The position numbers were made by a program, and so were the translations under genes. From Acidovorax sp. RAC01 (GTDB taxonomy: Bacteria; Pseudomonadota; Gammaproteobacteria; Burkholderiales; Burkholderiaceae_C), in NCBI RefSeq assembly GCF_001714725.1, contig NZ_CP016447.1, positions 2,557,001 to 2,621,000 of the forward strand: DNA of 64,000 nt, read 5' to 3'. Of the stretch, positions 20,601-29,422 are shown piece after piece (the first letter of the stretch is position 1; each line of letters opens with the position of its first letter). Under the pieces are notes generated by a model. The model was not told the origin of the DNA. It saw only the letters and a list, made by a program, of their open reading frames with translations, and ran no database searches.

Positions 20601-23600
20601 GAAAACCCGATCTCCCTTGACCATCTTGCCGACGCTTCCCCGTCTGCACAGGATCTGCCCAGCGAGCAGGCGCAAGACGACGCTGTGTCCCGGTCAACAC
20701 AGGACGACCAGCTGCTGGAACCTGCGTCTGGTTCCGACGCGTCCGAGGACGATGCGGTCAAGGTGATTGACACGCTGCGCATCGGCATACCTCTGTACAA
20801 CGTCTACCTCAACGAGGCCGATGAATGGTCGCGTCGCCTGGCGACATGTCTGCAGGAGTGGTCACTGGAGCTCCACGAGCCGCTGCCCGATACGGCGGTG
20901 GCTCTCGCCCATTCGCTGGCCGGAAGTTCCGCCACCGTTGGATTCACTGCGTTGTCGGAGCTGTCCCGGATGCTGGAACACGCGCTCCAGCATGTCCAGC
21001 TGCAGTCCGGTGGTACCGAAGAGCAGGCAGCCGTTTTCATGGCTGCCTCGGAGGACGTGCGTCGTCTGCTCCATCAGTTTGCCGCTGGATTCCTCAAGGA
21101 ACCAAGCCCTGAGGTGATGGACCAGCTGCGGCGCATTCTTGAGGCAGAGGTCGAGAACACCCTCTCGCCGCCCGAGGAAGATGCCGAGGCCATGCTGGAC
21201 GCGGCACTCGCGCAAGAGGCTGCCGCAATGGCAATCCACGAGGCAGCGCCCGTCCCGGAAGTTCAGGCCGATGTACCTGTCCCGGATGATTCTGTTCCGG
21301 CCCACCCTGTGGTGCAGCCGGGTCATGTGGCGCCGGCCCTCTCGGTCGTGGCACGGGACCAGGACCAGCATGTGGACGATGCCATCGCCCATGCGGTGGC
21401 CCTGGGTAACGACGTGGATGACGATATCGATGCCATCGACGTCATCGACCCGGACCTTTTCCCGATCTTCGAAGAAGAAGCGCAGGAACTCCTTCCACAG
21501 CTCGGCGGTGCATTGCGCCAATGGGCCTCTCGCCCGGACAACACCGGTGCGCGCAACGAAGTGCTGCGAGCGCTTCACACCCTCAAGGGCAGCTCCCGGC
21601 TTGCCGGGGCCATGCGCCTGGGCGAAATGGCGCACCGGCTCGAGTCCGCCATCGAATCGCTGGATGCGGAGACGGTCACATCGGAACAGATCGAACCGCT
21701 GCAGGCAAGCTTTGACGGTTTGCAAGCCAACTTCGACGCGCTGCGTGCGATTGGGCAAAGTTCTGCCGACACAGTCGTGGCCCTGCCGGTGGCGCCCGCC
21801 GAGAAGTCGCTGCCGGACCTCGCCGATGCCAATGCATCGCAGAGCGTGTCTGCGGCCGCCCCTGCGCCAGCACCTGCAAGGCTGCCGGCACCTACGCAAC
21901 TGGGGCCGTTGCGCGCCGCTGCCAGCCAGTCGGTTCGCGTACGTGCGCAACTGCTGGATCGTCTCGTCAACCAGGCGGGCGAAGTCATGATCAGCCGCTC
22001 GCGCCTCGATGTGCGGCTGGGCCAGTTCCGCAGCTCGCTGAGCGACCTGTCGGGCAATCTGGATCGCCTGCGCCAGCAGTTGCGGGACATCGAGGTTCAG
22101 GCTGAATCGCAGATGCAGTCGCGTCTGGCGCTGTCCAAGGACTCGGCTGCCGGATTCGACCCCCTGGAGTTCGACCGTTTCACCCGCGTGCAGGAATTGA
22201 CGCGCATGATGGCCGAGTCGGTCAACGACGTGGCCACCGTGCAGCGCAACCTGCAGCGCGCCATGGAAGGTGCCGAAGACGACCTGATTGCCCAGGGCCG
22301 TCAGGCGCGCGAATTACAGCGCGATCTGCTGCGCACCCGCATGGTGGAGTTCGAGGGCATTGCCGAGCGCCTGTATGCCGTGGTCCGTCAGGCATCCAAG
22401 GAAACCGGCAAGCAGATCAAGCTGGACATCACTGGCGGCTCCATCGAGATGGACCGCGGCGTGCTGGACCGCATGACCCCGGCTTTCGAACACCTTTTGC
22501 GCAACTGCGTGGCCCACGGCATCGAGCAGCCCGATGTGCGTACCGCTGCCGGCAAGCCCGCCACCGGCACCATCACCGTCGACCTGCACCAGGAAGGCAA
22601 CGATGTGTCTGTGGAGTTCCGCGACGATGGCGCCGGCCTGGATCTGCCGCGTATCCGCGAAAAGGCACTGTCGCAAGGGATTGTTGGCCCCGACGTCGCG
22701 CTCAGTGACGCCGATGCCGCCAACCTCATCTTCATGCCGGGTTTCTCGACAGCGTCGGAGGTAACCGGGCTGGCTGGTCGCGGGATCGGCATGGACGTGG
22801 TTCGTGCAGAAATCAATGCGCTGGGCGGCCGGATCGAGACTTCGACCGAGGCGGGCAAGGGCGCTGCGTTCCGCATGGTTCTGCCGCTCACCACCGCTGT
22901 GACCCAGGTGGTGATGCTGCGTGCGGGTGAGCTGGCCATTGGGGTGCCTGCGAGTGTGGTCGAGATTGTGCGTCGCACCCCAGCGGCCGATTTGCAGGAG
23001 GCTTACCGTACGGGCTACTTCGACGACGGCACGGAGAAGGTGCCGTTCTTCTGGTCGGGCGCGCTGCTGCAGGCATCGACCCGAAGCAGTGAGCCTGGTG
23101 GGAAGACCCGTCCTGTCGTCATCTTCCGAAGTGCGTCGCAACGCATTGCCATGCACGTCGATGAAGTGCTGGGCAACCAGGAAGTGGTGGTGAAGAACCT
23201 CGGGCCACAGCTGTCCCGTCTGCCTGGCCTGGCCGGCATGTCGGTACTTGCTTCCGGTGCGGTGGTTCTGATCTACAACCCGGTGGCCCTGGCGACGGTG
23301 TATGGCGATCAGGTGCGTGCAGCCAGCGTGGCCTTGCCGCCTGCGCAGGATGCCGAAAGCCCATCCACCGGAAAGCCTGCAAGCGCTACTGCGCTGGCGG
23401 GTCCAAGCCAGGTGCCCCTTGTGCTGGTGGTGGACGATTCCATCACGGTGCGCCGCGTCACGCAGCGTCTGCTGCAGCGCGAAGGTTACCGGGTGGCACT
23501 GGCCGCCGATGGCCTGCAGGCGCTGGAGCGGCTGCAGGAAGAGCGTCCGACCGTGGTGCTGTCCGACATCGAAATGCCGCGCATGGACGGCTTCGACCTG

Positions 23601-23795
23601 GCCCGCAACATCCGCGCCGATGGTGCACTGCGCGACCTCCCGATCATCATGATTACCTCGCGTATCGCCGAAAAGCACCGTGAGCATGCCATGGAGCTGG
23701 GCGTCAACCACTACCTGGGCAAGCCGTACTCGGACGAAGAGCTGCTCAGTCTGATCCAGCACTACGCCCGGCTTGCGGCAGCGGTAGAGGCCTGA
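17622..23795 (+). CDS. chpA: Hybrid chemosensory kinase ChpA (PilL) with several Hpt domains and a receiver
   Basis: A 2057-residue CheA-type kinase. The first 640 residues are helical without a clear phosphate-accepting His. Three later Hpt modules carry the expected motif: His734 (FHTLKGSS), His1097 (AHSLAGSS, less typical) and His1319 (LHTLKGSS). They are joined by acidic, low-complexity linkers. A dimerisation segment begins about residue 1430. The ATPase domain has its N-box at Asn1628 and a Gly-rich GLAGRGIGMDVVRAEI lid. A CheW-like domain follows, and a C-terminal receiver has phosphoacceptor Asp1982 (LSDIEMPRMDG). ChpA phosphorylates PilG and PilH to control pilus activity. It is the last gene of the pilGHIJ-chpA operon. 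Confidence 0.95.
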   Translation: MSSIDVNNAPGADGSQVDQDLGPLAWVLDELRKSLDGAVKAMRRFVRDAETARESDLAALDAGSLRIARQQLHQACGALEMVGMGPPSLVLRAMESAVQKFVQRPETCSDEAAAVIERASFALIEYLETVLAGKAISPVALFPQYREAQALAGADRVHPADLWPVERRFREPEGMSAAPPLHYGPEARARLDSAVLRIVKSGDARAALNLRDTCLGFVAAAKEREPRAFWKICAGFFEAFGLGLLPADVYVKRVASRVLMQYATLAKGDPTIADRLVQDLLFFCSQARPPEAGVPAAPALQAVRQAFALDRYKPVDYETARFGRFDPAMLAQARKRIAAATETWSALAGGDRNKLKPAADQFSLVCDSLRKLHPGSEGLAQALTRVMESTTRAGEPPSPALAMEVATSVLYLQAAFEELDAADSQMEARANRLAERLGAVGAGAEPEPLEQWMEELYRRVSDNQTMGSVVDELRSTLGEAEKALDLYFRSPQDPSLLGPVPGHLAQMRGVLSVLGLDQASLAVVRMRDTVERLLINEVPESDRQTVFEKLGNSLGALGFLIDMLSYQRTMARKLFVYDEQLGELRLLMGKARSRTSDAREEAPAKLDERAPTPLPDVVPRFPVEPQLSEPTDFGSLPDFPTESVRSAGPSVLPSDELAADISFAPASVQEPKADVIEPIAAMAPVVRPAVEDELLEVFLEEAREVVATGLAALDVLRDEPGNLSEQTTLRRAFHTLKGSSRMVGLNDFGEAAWSMEQVLNAWLAEQKPVHPGLHDLSTDALQAFGRWADDIASGQADGWDPQAFRASADAMRVDGATVPLVVPGGAAKAPSDDVPAELLRTQILEIPPALESDGDSAALDDVMAMPDFQVTEISEVFPEEETARAAVPDAGQEIDFSVFAAALSEPSVAQTPSGEGTAGVDFELDLELPVLEGSDSGAASQESIENEAVATPAHDLESLPDEVADPVEVVELVEAASVLSADPETEVLAVSAEENPISLDHLADASPSAQDLPSEQAQDDAVSRSTQDDQLLEPASGSDASEDDAVKVIDTLRIGIPLYNVYLNEADEWSRRLATCLQEWSLELHEPLPDTAVALAHSLAGSSATVGFTALSELSRMLEHALQHVQLQSGGTEEQAAVFMAASEDVRRLLHQFAAGFLKEPSPEVMDQLRRILEAEVENTLSPPEEDAEAMLDAALAQEAAAMAIHEAAPVPEVQADVPVPDDSVPAHPVVQPGHVAPALSVVARDQDQHVDDAIAHAVALGNDVDDDIDAIDVIDPDLFPIFEEEAQELLPQLGGALRQWASRPDNTGARNEVLRALHTLKGSSRLAGAMRLGEMAHRLESAIESLDAETVTSEQIEPLQASFDGLQANFDALRAIGQSSADTVVALPVAPAEKSLPDLADANASQSVSAAAPAPAPARLPAPTQLGPLRAAASQSVRVRAQLLDRLVNQAGEVMISRSRLDVRLGQFRSSLSDLSGNLDRLRQQLRDIEVQAESQMQSRLALSKDSAAGFDPLEFDRFTRVQELTRMMAESVNDVATVQRNLQRAMEGAEDDLIAQGRQARELQRDLLRTRMVEFEGIAERLYAVVRQASKETGKQIKLDITGGSIEMDRGVLDRMTPAFEHLLRNCVAHGIEQPDVRTAAGKPATGTITVDLHQEGNDVSVEFRDDGAGLDLPRIREKALSQGIVGPDVALSDADAANLIFMPGFSTASEVTGLAGRGIGMDVVRAEINALGGRIETSTEAGKGAAFRMVLPLTTAVTQVVMLRAGELAIGVPASVVEIVRRTPAADLQEAYRTGYFDDGTEKVPFFWSGALLQASTRSSEPGGKTRPVVIFRSASQRIAMHVDEVLGNQEVVVKNLGPQLSRLPGLAGMSVLASGAVVLIYNPVALATVYGDQVRAASVALPPAQDAESPSTGKPASATALAGPSQVPLVLVVDDSITVRRVTQRLLQREGYRVALAADGLQALERLQEERPTVVLSDIEMPRMDGFDLARNIRADGALRDLPIIMITSRIAEKHREHAMELGVNHYLGKPYSDEELLSLIQHYARLAAAVEA

Positions 23796-23843
23796 ACGAC
23801 CCATACCGAGCCAGCTCTGTAGCGCCATATTCGACGGTTCACG

Positions 23844-23870
23844 AGGGCCTGTCCTGCGGGGCAGGCCCTT
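23844..23870 (+). terminator. Hairpin after chpA, probable terminator
   Basis: AGGGCCTGTCC pairs with GGGCAGGCCCT, with one mismatch, about 50 bases after the chpA stop. The following run has few T residues, so it may be an imperfect or Rho-assisted terminator. Confidence 0.55.
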
Positions 23871-23956
23871 GACGTTTGTGGAGCGCCGAAACGCGCACAT
23901 CCAGTGCGTCGGCCATTCACAAGGCCCAAGGCCCCGCTTCAATCTGAGGAAGATGC

Positions 23957-25123
23957 ATGAAATCGACCCCCGCAGCACCTGTGATACCTGATCCACGTCT
24001 GCTGGCGTGCCTTGCCGTCGTGGTGCGCGAGCGGGCATCGGATCTGTTTTTGATGGCGGGCGCCACGCCCACCATCAAACGCCAGGGCCTGTTCGTGCCA
24101 CTGGGCAGGCAGCTGCTCACGCCCGACGCGGTCCGGCAGCTGGCCTATTCGATCCTGCGGCCCGAGCAGCGGCACGAATTCGAGACCACGATGGAGTGCG
24201 ACCTGTCCATCGACACGCCCGACGGTGAGCGTTTTCGCGTGAACGTTCACATGCAGCGCGGCCAGGTGGGCATGGTCATTCGCCATGTGGTGTCCTCCAT
24301 CCCGGGGCTGGACGAGCTGGGCCTGCCGCCAGTGCTCAAGAAGCTGGCGTTCCTCAAGCGCGGACTGGTGCTCACGGTGGGCGCTGCGGGGTCTGGCAAG
24401 ACCACCACGCTGGCGTCCTTGCTGGACCACCGCAATGCCAACACCGGCGGGCACATCCTCACGGTGGAAGACCCGATCGAGTACCTGCACACGCACAAGA
24501 AATCGCTCATCACGCAGCGTGAGGTGGGCCTGGACACGCGCTCATACGACGAAGCGTTGCGCCGGGCCATGCGCGAGGCGCCGAACGTCATCATGATCGG
24601 CGAGATCCGTGACCGCGCCACCATGCAGCACGCGCTGCACTACGCCGAATCCGGCCACCTGTGCGTATCCACGCTGCACGCCAACAACGCCAACCAGGCC
24701 GTGCAGCGCATCCTCAACTTCTTCCCGGAAACCGCACAGCGCCAGCTGCTCATGGACCTCTCGCTCAACCTGAGTGCGGTGGTCGCGCTGCGCCTGGTCC
24801 CCGGACTGGCGGGTCAGCTTGTGCCCGCCACCGAGATCATGCTGCTCACGCCCTTCGTGGCCGAGCTGATCCAGAAGGGGCAGATCGACGAGCTCAAGAC
24901 GGCCATCGTGCGGAGCGGCGAGCAGGGCATGTGCAGCTTCGACCAGTCGCTGCTGGCCATGGTGGATGCGGGATCGATCTCGCCGGAAGAGGCCATCGCC
25001 CATGCCGACAATCGCACCGATGTCAGCCTGCGCCTGCGCCTGGCGGCTGGCAATTCGTTCGAGATTGCCGGCATGCGCATGACGGAGCCCGCGCGCGAGG
25101 CGGAGCCGATCACCCGGTATTGA
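23957..25123 (+). CDS. pilU: Type IV pilus retraction ATPase, PilU type
   Basis: A 388-residue hexameric secretion-type ATPase. Walker A is GAAGSGKT at residues 142-149, the Asp box is HILTVEDPIEYLH, Walker B is NVIMIGEIRD, and the His box is GHLCVSTLHANNANQAVQRI. The run AESGHLC...NFFPE, and the extended C-terminus without PilT's AIRNLIRE motif, fit PilU better than PilT. PilU helps PilT depolymerise the pilus during twitching. Partner pilT is not in the window; it is often directly upstream of pilU in related genomes. A 161-base gap with a hairpin separates it from chpA, suggesting its own promoter. Confidence 0.88.
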   Translation: MKSTPAAPVIPDPRLLACLAVVVRERASDLFLMAGATPTIKRQGLFVPLGRQLLTPDAVRQLAYSILRPEQRHEFETTMECDLSIDTPDGERFRVNVHMQRGQVGMVIRHVVSSIPGLDELGLPPVLKKLAFLKRGLVLTVGAAGSGKTTTLASLLDHRNANTGGHILTVEDPIEYLHTHKKSLITQREVGLDTRSYDEALRRAMREAPNVIMIGEIRDRATMQHALHYAESGHLCVSTLHANNANQAVQRILNFFPETAQRQLLMDLSLNLSAVVALRLVPGLAGQLVPATEIMLLTPFVAELIQKGQIDELKTAIVRSGEQGMCSFDQSLLAMVDAGSISPEEAIAHADNRTDVSLRLRLAAGNSFEIAGMRMTEPAREAEPITRY

Positions 25124-25138
25124 CCCAAGGTAACGGGC

Positions 25139-25178
25139 CCGGGCAAGGCCGTGGTCGTCGCGACGACGGCCGCTGCCC
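25139..25178. terminator. Long hairpin between convergent pilU and photolyase genes
   Basis: A perfect palindrome GTCGTCGCGACGAC (25154-25167) is extended outward by GGCC/GGCC and GGGCA/TGCCC pairs with small internal bulges. It fills the 57-base gap between two convergent stop codons. It lacks T-runs, so it may block read-through from both sides as an RNA structure or may serve another role. Confidence 0.5.
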
Positions 25179-25180
25179 TG

Positions 25181-26668
25181 CTACCCCGCCACCTGCTTGA
25201 CCACCGCATACCGCTGCAGCGTCTTCTGGCGCGCAGCGTCATGGTCGACCACGGGCAGCGGATAGTCCCGCCCCAGCGTGATGCCGGCCACCTGAAGATC
25301 CAGCGGGCGTGCCGCCCAGGGCGCGTGCAGGGCGGGTGTGGGCAGCGCCGCCAGCTGCGGCAGATAGCGGCGGATGAACTTGCCCTCCGGGTCGAACTTC
25401 TGGCTCTGGCTCACTGGGTTGAAGATGCGGAAGTACGGCTGGGCATCGCAGCCGCTGGAGCTGGCCCACTGCCAGCCCCCGTTGTTGGCGGCCAGGTCAA
25501 AGTCGTTGAGTTGCCTGGCAAAGTACCGCTCGCCCCAGCGCCAGTCGATGCCCAGGTCCTTGACGAGAAAGCTGGCCACCACCATCCGCAGGCGGTTGTG
25601 CATGTAGCCCGTCTGGTTGATCTGCGCCATGGCCGCATCCACCAGCGGATAGCCTGTGCGCCCCTCGCACCAGGCGGCAAACAGCGCTTCGGCCTGTGGC
25701 CCGGCTTCCCACTGGATCGCGTCATAAGCGGGCTTGAAACTGCGCTCTGCGACGTGCGGATGGTGGTGCAGGATCTGAAAATAGAAGTCGCGCCAGATCA
25801 GCTCGCTCAGCCACGTGCTGGCGCCGGCACTGCCCGACTGCATGCGGCTGTGCGCCGAGCGGGCCAGCAGGCGTGGCGATACCGTGCCAAAGCGCAGGTG
25901 CACGCTCAGGTAGCTGGGTCCCTTCACGGCCGGGAAGTTGCGCGTGTCTTCGTAGCGGTCGATGCGGTCCAGGAAATCCTTGAACAGCGCCTGCCCGCCC
26001 GTGCTGCCCGTGGGCAGTTTCAGCTCCGAAAGGCCTGCCGGCTCAAACCCGAGTTCCGTGAGCGTGGGCACGGGCCGGCACCGGGCTTGCGGCAGGGGTG
26101 CGAGCCGGTGGGCCAGGGGTGCCACAGGCAACTCGGCCAGCACTTGCGCGTCGGCCTTCTTGAGCCATGCGTTCTTGTACGGCGTGAATACGCTGTACGG
26201 CGAGGCCGACTGCGTGAGCACCTCGCTGCGCTCCAGCACCATGTGGTCCTTGAAGGTATGGAACGCCCGGCCCGCCGCAGCCAGCCGCGTGCGCACCAGT
26301 GCATCGCGGGCCAGGGCCTGGGGTTCGTCGTCATGGTTGGCAAATACTGCCTGCGCGCCCAGCTCTGCTGCCAGGGCTGGCACCGCTTGTGCCGCCAGGG
26401 CGTGTTGCACTATGAGCCCGCCCGTGCCCTGGGGTGACAGGGAGCGCAGCGTGGCGTCCAGTTCCACCAGCGTCTCGCGCAGGAACTCCACCCGACGGTC
26501 CTGGCGCGGCAGGTCGTCCAGAATCTCCGTGTCGAACACAAAGACGCAATGCACCTGCTGGCACTGGTTCAGGGCATGGTGCAGGGCGGCCTGGTCGTCG
26601 GCCCGCAGGTCGCGGCGGAACCAGACCAGGCCACAGAGGTACGGGGTAGGGGAAGAGGGGGGCGCCAT
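25181..26668 (-). CDS. phrB: Deoxyribodipyrimidine photolyase (cryptochrome/photolyase family, class I)
   Basis: A 495-residue flavoprotein that repairs UV-induced pyrimidine dimers using light. The N-terminal antenna-binding domain begins LVWFRRDLRADDQAALHHAL. The FAD-binding helical domain contains LSVHLRFGTVSPR, GRTGYPLVDAAMAQINQTG and MHNRLRMVVASFLVKDL, and ends with the NNGGWQWASSSGCDAQPYF segment typical of CPD class I photolyases. The ATG at 26668 follows from the family N-terminus; the frame is open further upstream but that reading overlaps yqgE. It is divergent from yqgE with only 21 bases between start codons, so the promoters must overlap the coding regions. Confidence 0.93.
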   Translation of the reverse strand: MAPPSSPTPYLCGLVWFRRDLRADDQAALHHALNQCQQVHCVFVFDTEILDDLPRQDRRVEFLRETLVELDATLRSLSPQGTGGLIVQHALAAQAVPALAAELGAQAVFANHDDEPQALARDALVRTRLAAAGRAFHTFKDHMVLERSEVLTQSASPYSVFTPYKNAWLKKADAQVLAELPVAPLAHRLAPLPQARCRPVPTLTELGFEPAGLSELKLPTGSTGGQALFKDFLDRIDRYEDTRNFPAVKGPSYLSVHLRFGTVSPRLLARSAHSRMQSGSAGASTWLSELIWRDFYFQILHHHPHVAERSFKPAYDAIQWEAGPQAEALFAAWCEGRTGYPLVDAAMAQINQTGYMHNRLRMVVASFLVKDLGIDWRWGERYFARQLNDFDLAANNGGWQWASSSGCDAQPYFRIFNPVSQSQKFDPEGKFIRRYLPQLAALPTPALHAPWAARPLDLQVAGITLGRDYPLPVVDHDAARQKTLQRYAVVKQVAG

Positions 26669-26689
26669 GTTCGCCGTTAAAATTGAAGG

Positions 26690-27289
26690 ATGTCTTCTGA
26701 TTCTGCGCCCATGAACCTCACGCATCATTTCCTGATTGCGATGCCCGGTCTGGAAGATGAGTCTTTCGCGCGCAGTGTCATCTACCTGTGCGAGCACAGC
26801 GAACGCGGCGCGCTCGGCCTCATCATCAACAAGCCGACCGATATCACCCTCAAGGGCCTGTTCGACAAGGTGGACCTTTCCCTGCGGCGCGAGGACCTGA
26901 GCCGCGAGCCCGTGTTCCAGGGCGGGCCGGTGCAGACCGAGCGCGGCTTTGTGTTGCACGAACCCATGCTGATGAACAAGGCCGAGACCGACGAATCCGC
27001 CTACGCATCGACCATGACCATCCCCGGCGGGCTGGAGATGACCACCTCCAAGGACGTGCTCGAAGCATTGTCCACCGGCGCAGGGCCGCGGCGGGTGCTG
27101 ATCACCCTGGGCTATTCATCGTGGGGCGAAGGGCAGCTTGAATCCGAGTTGGCCGAAAACGCCTGGCTTACCGTGGGCGCCGATCTTTCGGTGATCTTCG
27201 ACACCCCCGTGCCCGAGCGTTACGACCGGGCTCTGGCGCTGCTGGGCCTCAAGGCCTGGATGCTGTCGCCCGAAGCGGGGCACGCATGA
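26690..27289 (+). CDS. yqgE: YqgE/AlgH family protein (UPF0301)
   Basis: A 199-residue protein of the YqgE/AlgH family, whose molecular role is not established. The family signatures FLIAMPGLEDESFARSVIYL, GALGLIINKPT and VFQGGPVQTERGFVLH are intact, and LITLGYSSWGEGQLESEL comes later. AlgH was named as a regulator of alginate in Pseudomonas. The first ATG has an AAGG almost touching it, which is closer than ideal; the second in-frame ATG at 26711 is an alternative with no better site. It overlaps ruvX by four bases and begins the pyr operon. Confidence 0.92.
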   Translation: MSSDSAPMNLTHHFLIAMPGLEDESFARSVIYLCEHSERGALGLIINKPTDITLKGLFDKVDLSLRREDLSREPVFQGGPVQTERGFVLHEPMLMNKAETDESAYASTMTIPGGLEMTTSKDVLEALSTGAGPRRVLITLGYSSWGEGQLESELAENAWLTVGADLSVIFDTPVPERYDRALALLGLKAWMLSPEAGHA

Positions 27290-27705
27290 CCGGCCTGCCC
27301 GTTCAGCCGGCTGTTTCTGCGCATTTCCAGACGTTTCTCGCTTTCGACTTTGGCCTCAAGCGCACGGGTGTGGCTTCGGGCAACCGCATGCTGCGCAGTG
27401 CCACGCCGCAGCCCACCATCAAGGCCGAGGGCGATGCCCGCTTTGTGCAGGTGGCCCAGCGCATCAAGGAATGGCAGCCCGATGCCCTGGTGATCGGCGT
27501 GCCTTACCACCCCGATGGCGCCAGCCACGAGAACACCGAGCGCGCGCTCAAGTTCGGGCGCCAGCTGCGCGGACGCTTCGGGTTGCAGGTGTTCGAGGTG
27601 GACGAGCGCTACAGCACCACCGAGGCAATCTCGGGGGGCGCCAAGGATGCAGACGCCGCGTCGGCCTGCATCATCCTGGAACAGTTTTTGAGGAATCTTC
27701 CATGA
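27286..27705 (+). CDS. ruvX: Holliday junction resolvase-like protein RuvX (YqgF)
   Basis: A 139-residue RNase H-fold protein. The catalytic Asp is in LAFDFGLKRTGVASG, and the later ALVIGVPYHPDGASHENTER and DERYSTTEA blocks hold the remaining acidic residues. YqgF is needed for maturation of 16S rRNA ends in bacteria and has also been described as a junction resolvase. The gene starts inside the end of yqgE (ATGA) and ends inside the start of pyrR (ATGA), so all three are translationally coupled. Confidence 0.93.
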   Translation: MTGLPVQPAVSAHFQTFLAFDFGLKRTGVASGNRMLRSATPQPTIKAEGDARFVQVAQRIKEWQPDALVIGVPYHPDGASHENTERALKFGRQLRGRFGLQVFEVDERYSTTEAISGGAKDADAASACIILEQFLRNLP

Positions 27706-28235
27706 GCCATCCTTCCCATCCAGCGGCCAGCGTGGGGGCTCTGGCCCTCGACGCCGAGGCGCTGTACAGCGAGCTGCTGCGCGGCGTGCGCAGCATGCTC
27801 ACGCCCACCACGCGCCTTGCAGGCATTGCCTCCGGCGGCGCCTGGCTGGCCGAGCGCCTGCAAAAGGACCTCGGCCTGCAAGGGCCTGCCGGCGTGCTGT
27901 CGTCGGTGATGCACCGCGACGACTTTGCCCAGCGCGGTCTTTCGGCCAGCGCGCAGACATCGCTGCCGTTTGATGTGAATGGCGCCGACGTGCTGGTGCT
28001 CGACGACGTGCTCTACACCGGCCGCACCATCCGCGCCGTGCTCAACGAGCTGTTCGACTACGGCCGCCCCGCCAGCGTGCGCCTGGCGGTGCTGGTGGAC
28101 CGAGGCGGCCGCGAGCTGCCGGTACAGGCCGACTTTGCCGCGGCGCGCGTGGCCCTGCCCGCTGCGCAGTCGCTGGCCCTGGCCCGTGATGACGCCAGTG
28201 GCAACTTCCAATTCCAAGTCCAGGACAAAGACTAA
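27702..28235 (+). CDS. pyrR: PyrR-type phosphoribosyltransferase / pyrimidine regulator
   Basis: A 177-residue type I phosphoribosyltransferase. The PRPP-binding loop is VLVLDDVLYTGRTIRA, and IASGGAWLAERL forms the PPi loop. LAVLVDRGGRELPVQADF is the characteristic PyrR dimer segment. In Gram-positive bacteria PyrR controls pyr attenuation with UMP. In proteobacteria it often precedes pyrB and may act as a uracil phosphoribosyltransferase. No pyr-type attenuator is seen in the 12-base gap before pyrB. It overlaps ruvX by four bases. Confidence 0.9.
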   Translation: MSHPSHPAASVGALALDAEALYSELLRGVRSMLTPTTRLAGIASGGAWLAERLQKDLGLQGPAGVLSSVMHRDDFAQRGLSASAQTSLPFDVNGADVLVLDDVLYTGRTIRAVLNELFDYGRPASVRLAVLVDRGGRELPVQADFAAARVALPAAQSLALARDDASGNFQFQVQDKD

Positions 28236-28247
28236 AGAGGCCCGACC

Positions 28248-29210
28248 GTGCTGCACAAGCGCAATCCCCAACTCAACAAGAACGGCGAGCTGATCCACCT
28301 GCTCTCCATCGAGGGCCTGCCGCGCGACATCGTCACGCACATCCTCGACACCGCCGCCAACTTCGTGAGCGTGAACGACCGCGAAGTGAAGAAGGTGCCT
28401 CTCTTGCGCGGCAAGAGCGTGTTCAACCTGTTCTTCGAAAACAGCACGCGCACGCGCACCACGTTCGAGATCGCGGCCAAGCGGCTGTCGGCCGACGTGC
28501 TTAACCTGGACATCGCGCGCAGCTCGGCCAGCAAGGGCGAGTCGCTGCTGGACACCATCGCCAACCTGAGCGCGATGGCGGCTGACCTGTTCGTGGTGCG
28601 GCACAGCGAGTCGGGCGCGCCCTACCTGATCGCGCAGCATGTGGCGCCCCACGTGCACGTGATCAACGCTGGCGATGGCCGCCATGCCCACCCCACGCAG
28701 GGGCTGCTGGACATGTACACCATCCGCCACTACAAAAAGGACTTTGCCAACCTCACTGTGGCCATCGTGGGAGACGTGCTGCACTCGCGCGTGGCGCGCT
28801 CGGACATCCACGGCCTCACTACCCTGGGTTGCGCCGAAGTGCGTGTGGTGGGCCCGCGCACCCTGGTGCCGTCGGACATGGCGCAGATGGGTGTGCGCGT
28901 GTGCCACACGCTCGAGGAGGGCATCAAGGATGCCGATGTGGTCATCATGCTGCGCCTGCAGAACGAGCGCATGAGCGGTGCGCTGCTGCCATCGAGCCAG
29001 GAATACTTCAAGAGCTTCGGTCTCACACAGGAAAAGCTGCAACTGGCCAAGCCCGATGCGATCGTCATGCACCCCGGTCCCATCAACCGCGGCGTCGAGA
29101 TCGACTCCGCCGTGGTCGATGGCAAGCAGAGCGTGATCCTGCCGCAGGTGACGTTTGGCATTGCGGTGCGGATGGCGGTGATGTCCATCGTTGCCGGAAA
29201 CGAGGCATGA
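28248..29210 (+). CDS. pyrB: Aspartate carbamoyltransferase catalytic chain
   Basis: A 320-residue enzyme that makes N-carbamoyl-aspartate in pyrimidine synthesis. The carbamoyl-phosphate loop [18 protein letters not shown] is complete, and [11 protein letters not shown] and the aspartate-binding MLRLQNERM are present. It starts with GTG, supported by a GAGG box 7 bases upstream and by alignment of [19 protein letters not shown] to the family. It has the Pseudomonas-type gene order, in which PyrB forms a large complex with a non-catalytic PyrC-like protein. A 214-base gap with two repeat elements separates it from that gene. Confidence 0.95.
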   Translation: MLHKRNPQLNKNGELIHLLSIEGLPRDIVTHILDTAANFVSVNDREVKKVPLLRGKSVFNLFFENSTRTRTTFEIAAKRLSADVLNLDIARSSASKGESLLDTIANLSAMAADLFVVRHSESGAPYLIAQHVAPHVHVINAGDGRHAHPTQGLLDMYTIRHYKKDFANLTVAIVGDVLHSRVARSDIHGLTTLGCAEVRVVGPRTLVPSDMAQMGVRVCHTLEEGIKDADVVIMLRLQNERMSGALLPSSQEYFKSFGLTQEKLQLAKPDAIVMHPGPINRGVEIDSAVVDGKQSVILPQVTFGIAVRMAVMSIVAGNEA

Positions 29211-29248
29211 CCCCCGAAGCAGTGTCCCCCCTGTGCCGCTTCGCGTCA

Positions 29249-29290
29249 TCCCCCCAAGGGGGGACGCCACCCCTGGCCCGGCGAAGCCGG
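29249..29290. repeat. Two adjacent GC-rich hairpins (REP-like element) after pyrB
   Basis: TCCCCCC-AA-GGGGGGA (29249-29264) is a perfect hairpin. It is followed by CCGGC-GAA-GCCGG (29278-29290). The pair looks like a short palindromic REP-type element of a kind common between genes in this bacterial group; no second full copy was found in the window. Confidence 0.5.
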
Positions 29291-29356
29291 TTCCACGGTG
29301 GCACTGGCATTCGGTCGGCTGTGGTGCGAAGGGCTCGGGAAATATCACGTGATGTG

Positions 29357-29422
29357 ATTGCTATGTTTTTGATAGCTGTAGATGCTTATAAATCAAGCGC
29401 TAGCAGCCAATTTGGCTTGAAA
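29357..29422 (-). repeat. Intergenic repeat family, copy 4 (abuts pyrC start)
   Basis: The best-preserved copy. On the minus strand it reads GGCTGCTAGCGCTTGATTTA, then TAAGCATCTACAGCTATCAA and AAACATAGCAATC. It ends two bases before the pyrC ATG, so it forms the whole leader and translation-start context of that gene. Confidence 0.8.

Noticed and set aside
27609..29348. Long frame antisense to ruvX-pyrR-pyrB
   Set aside because: It crosses three well-supported genes and lacks any protein signature.
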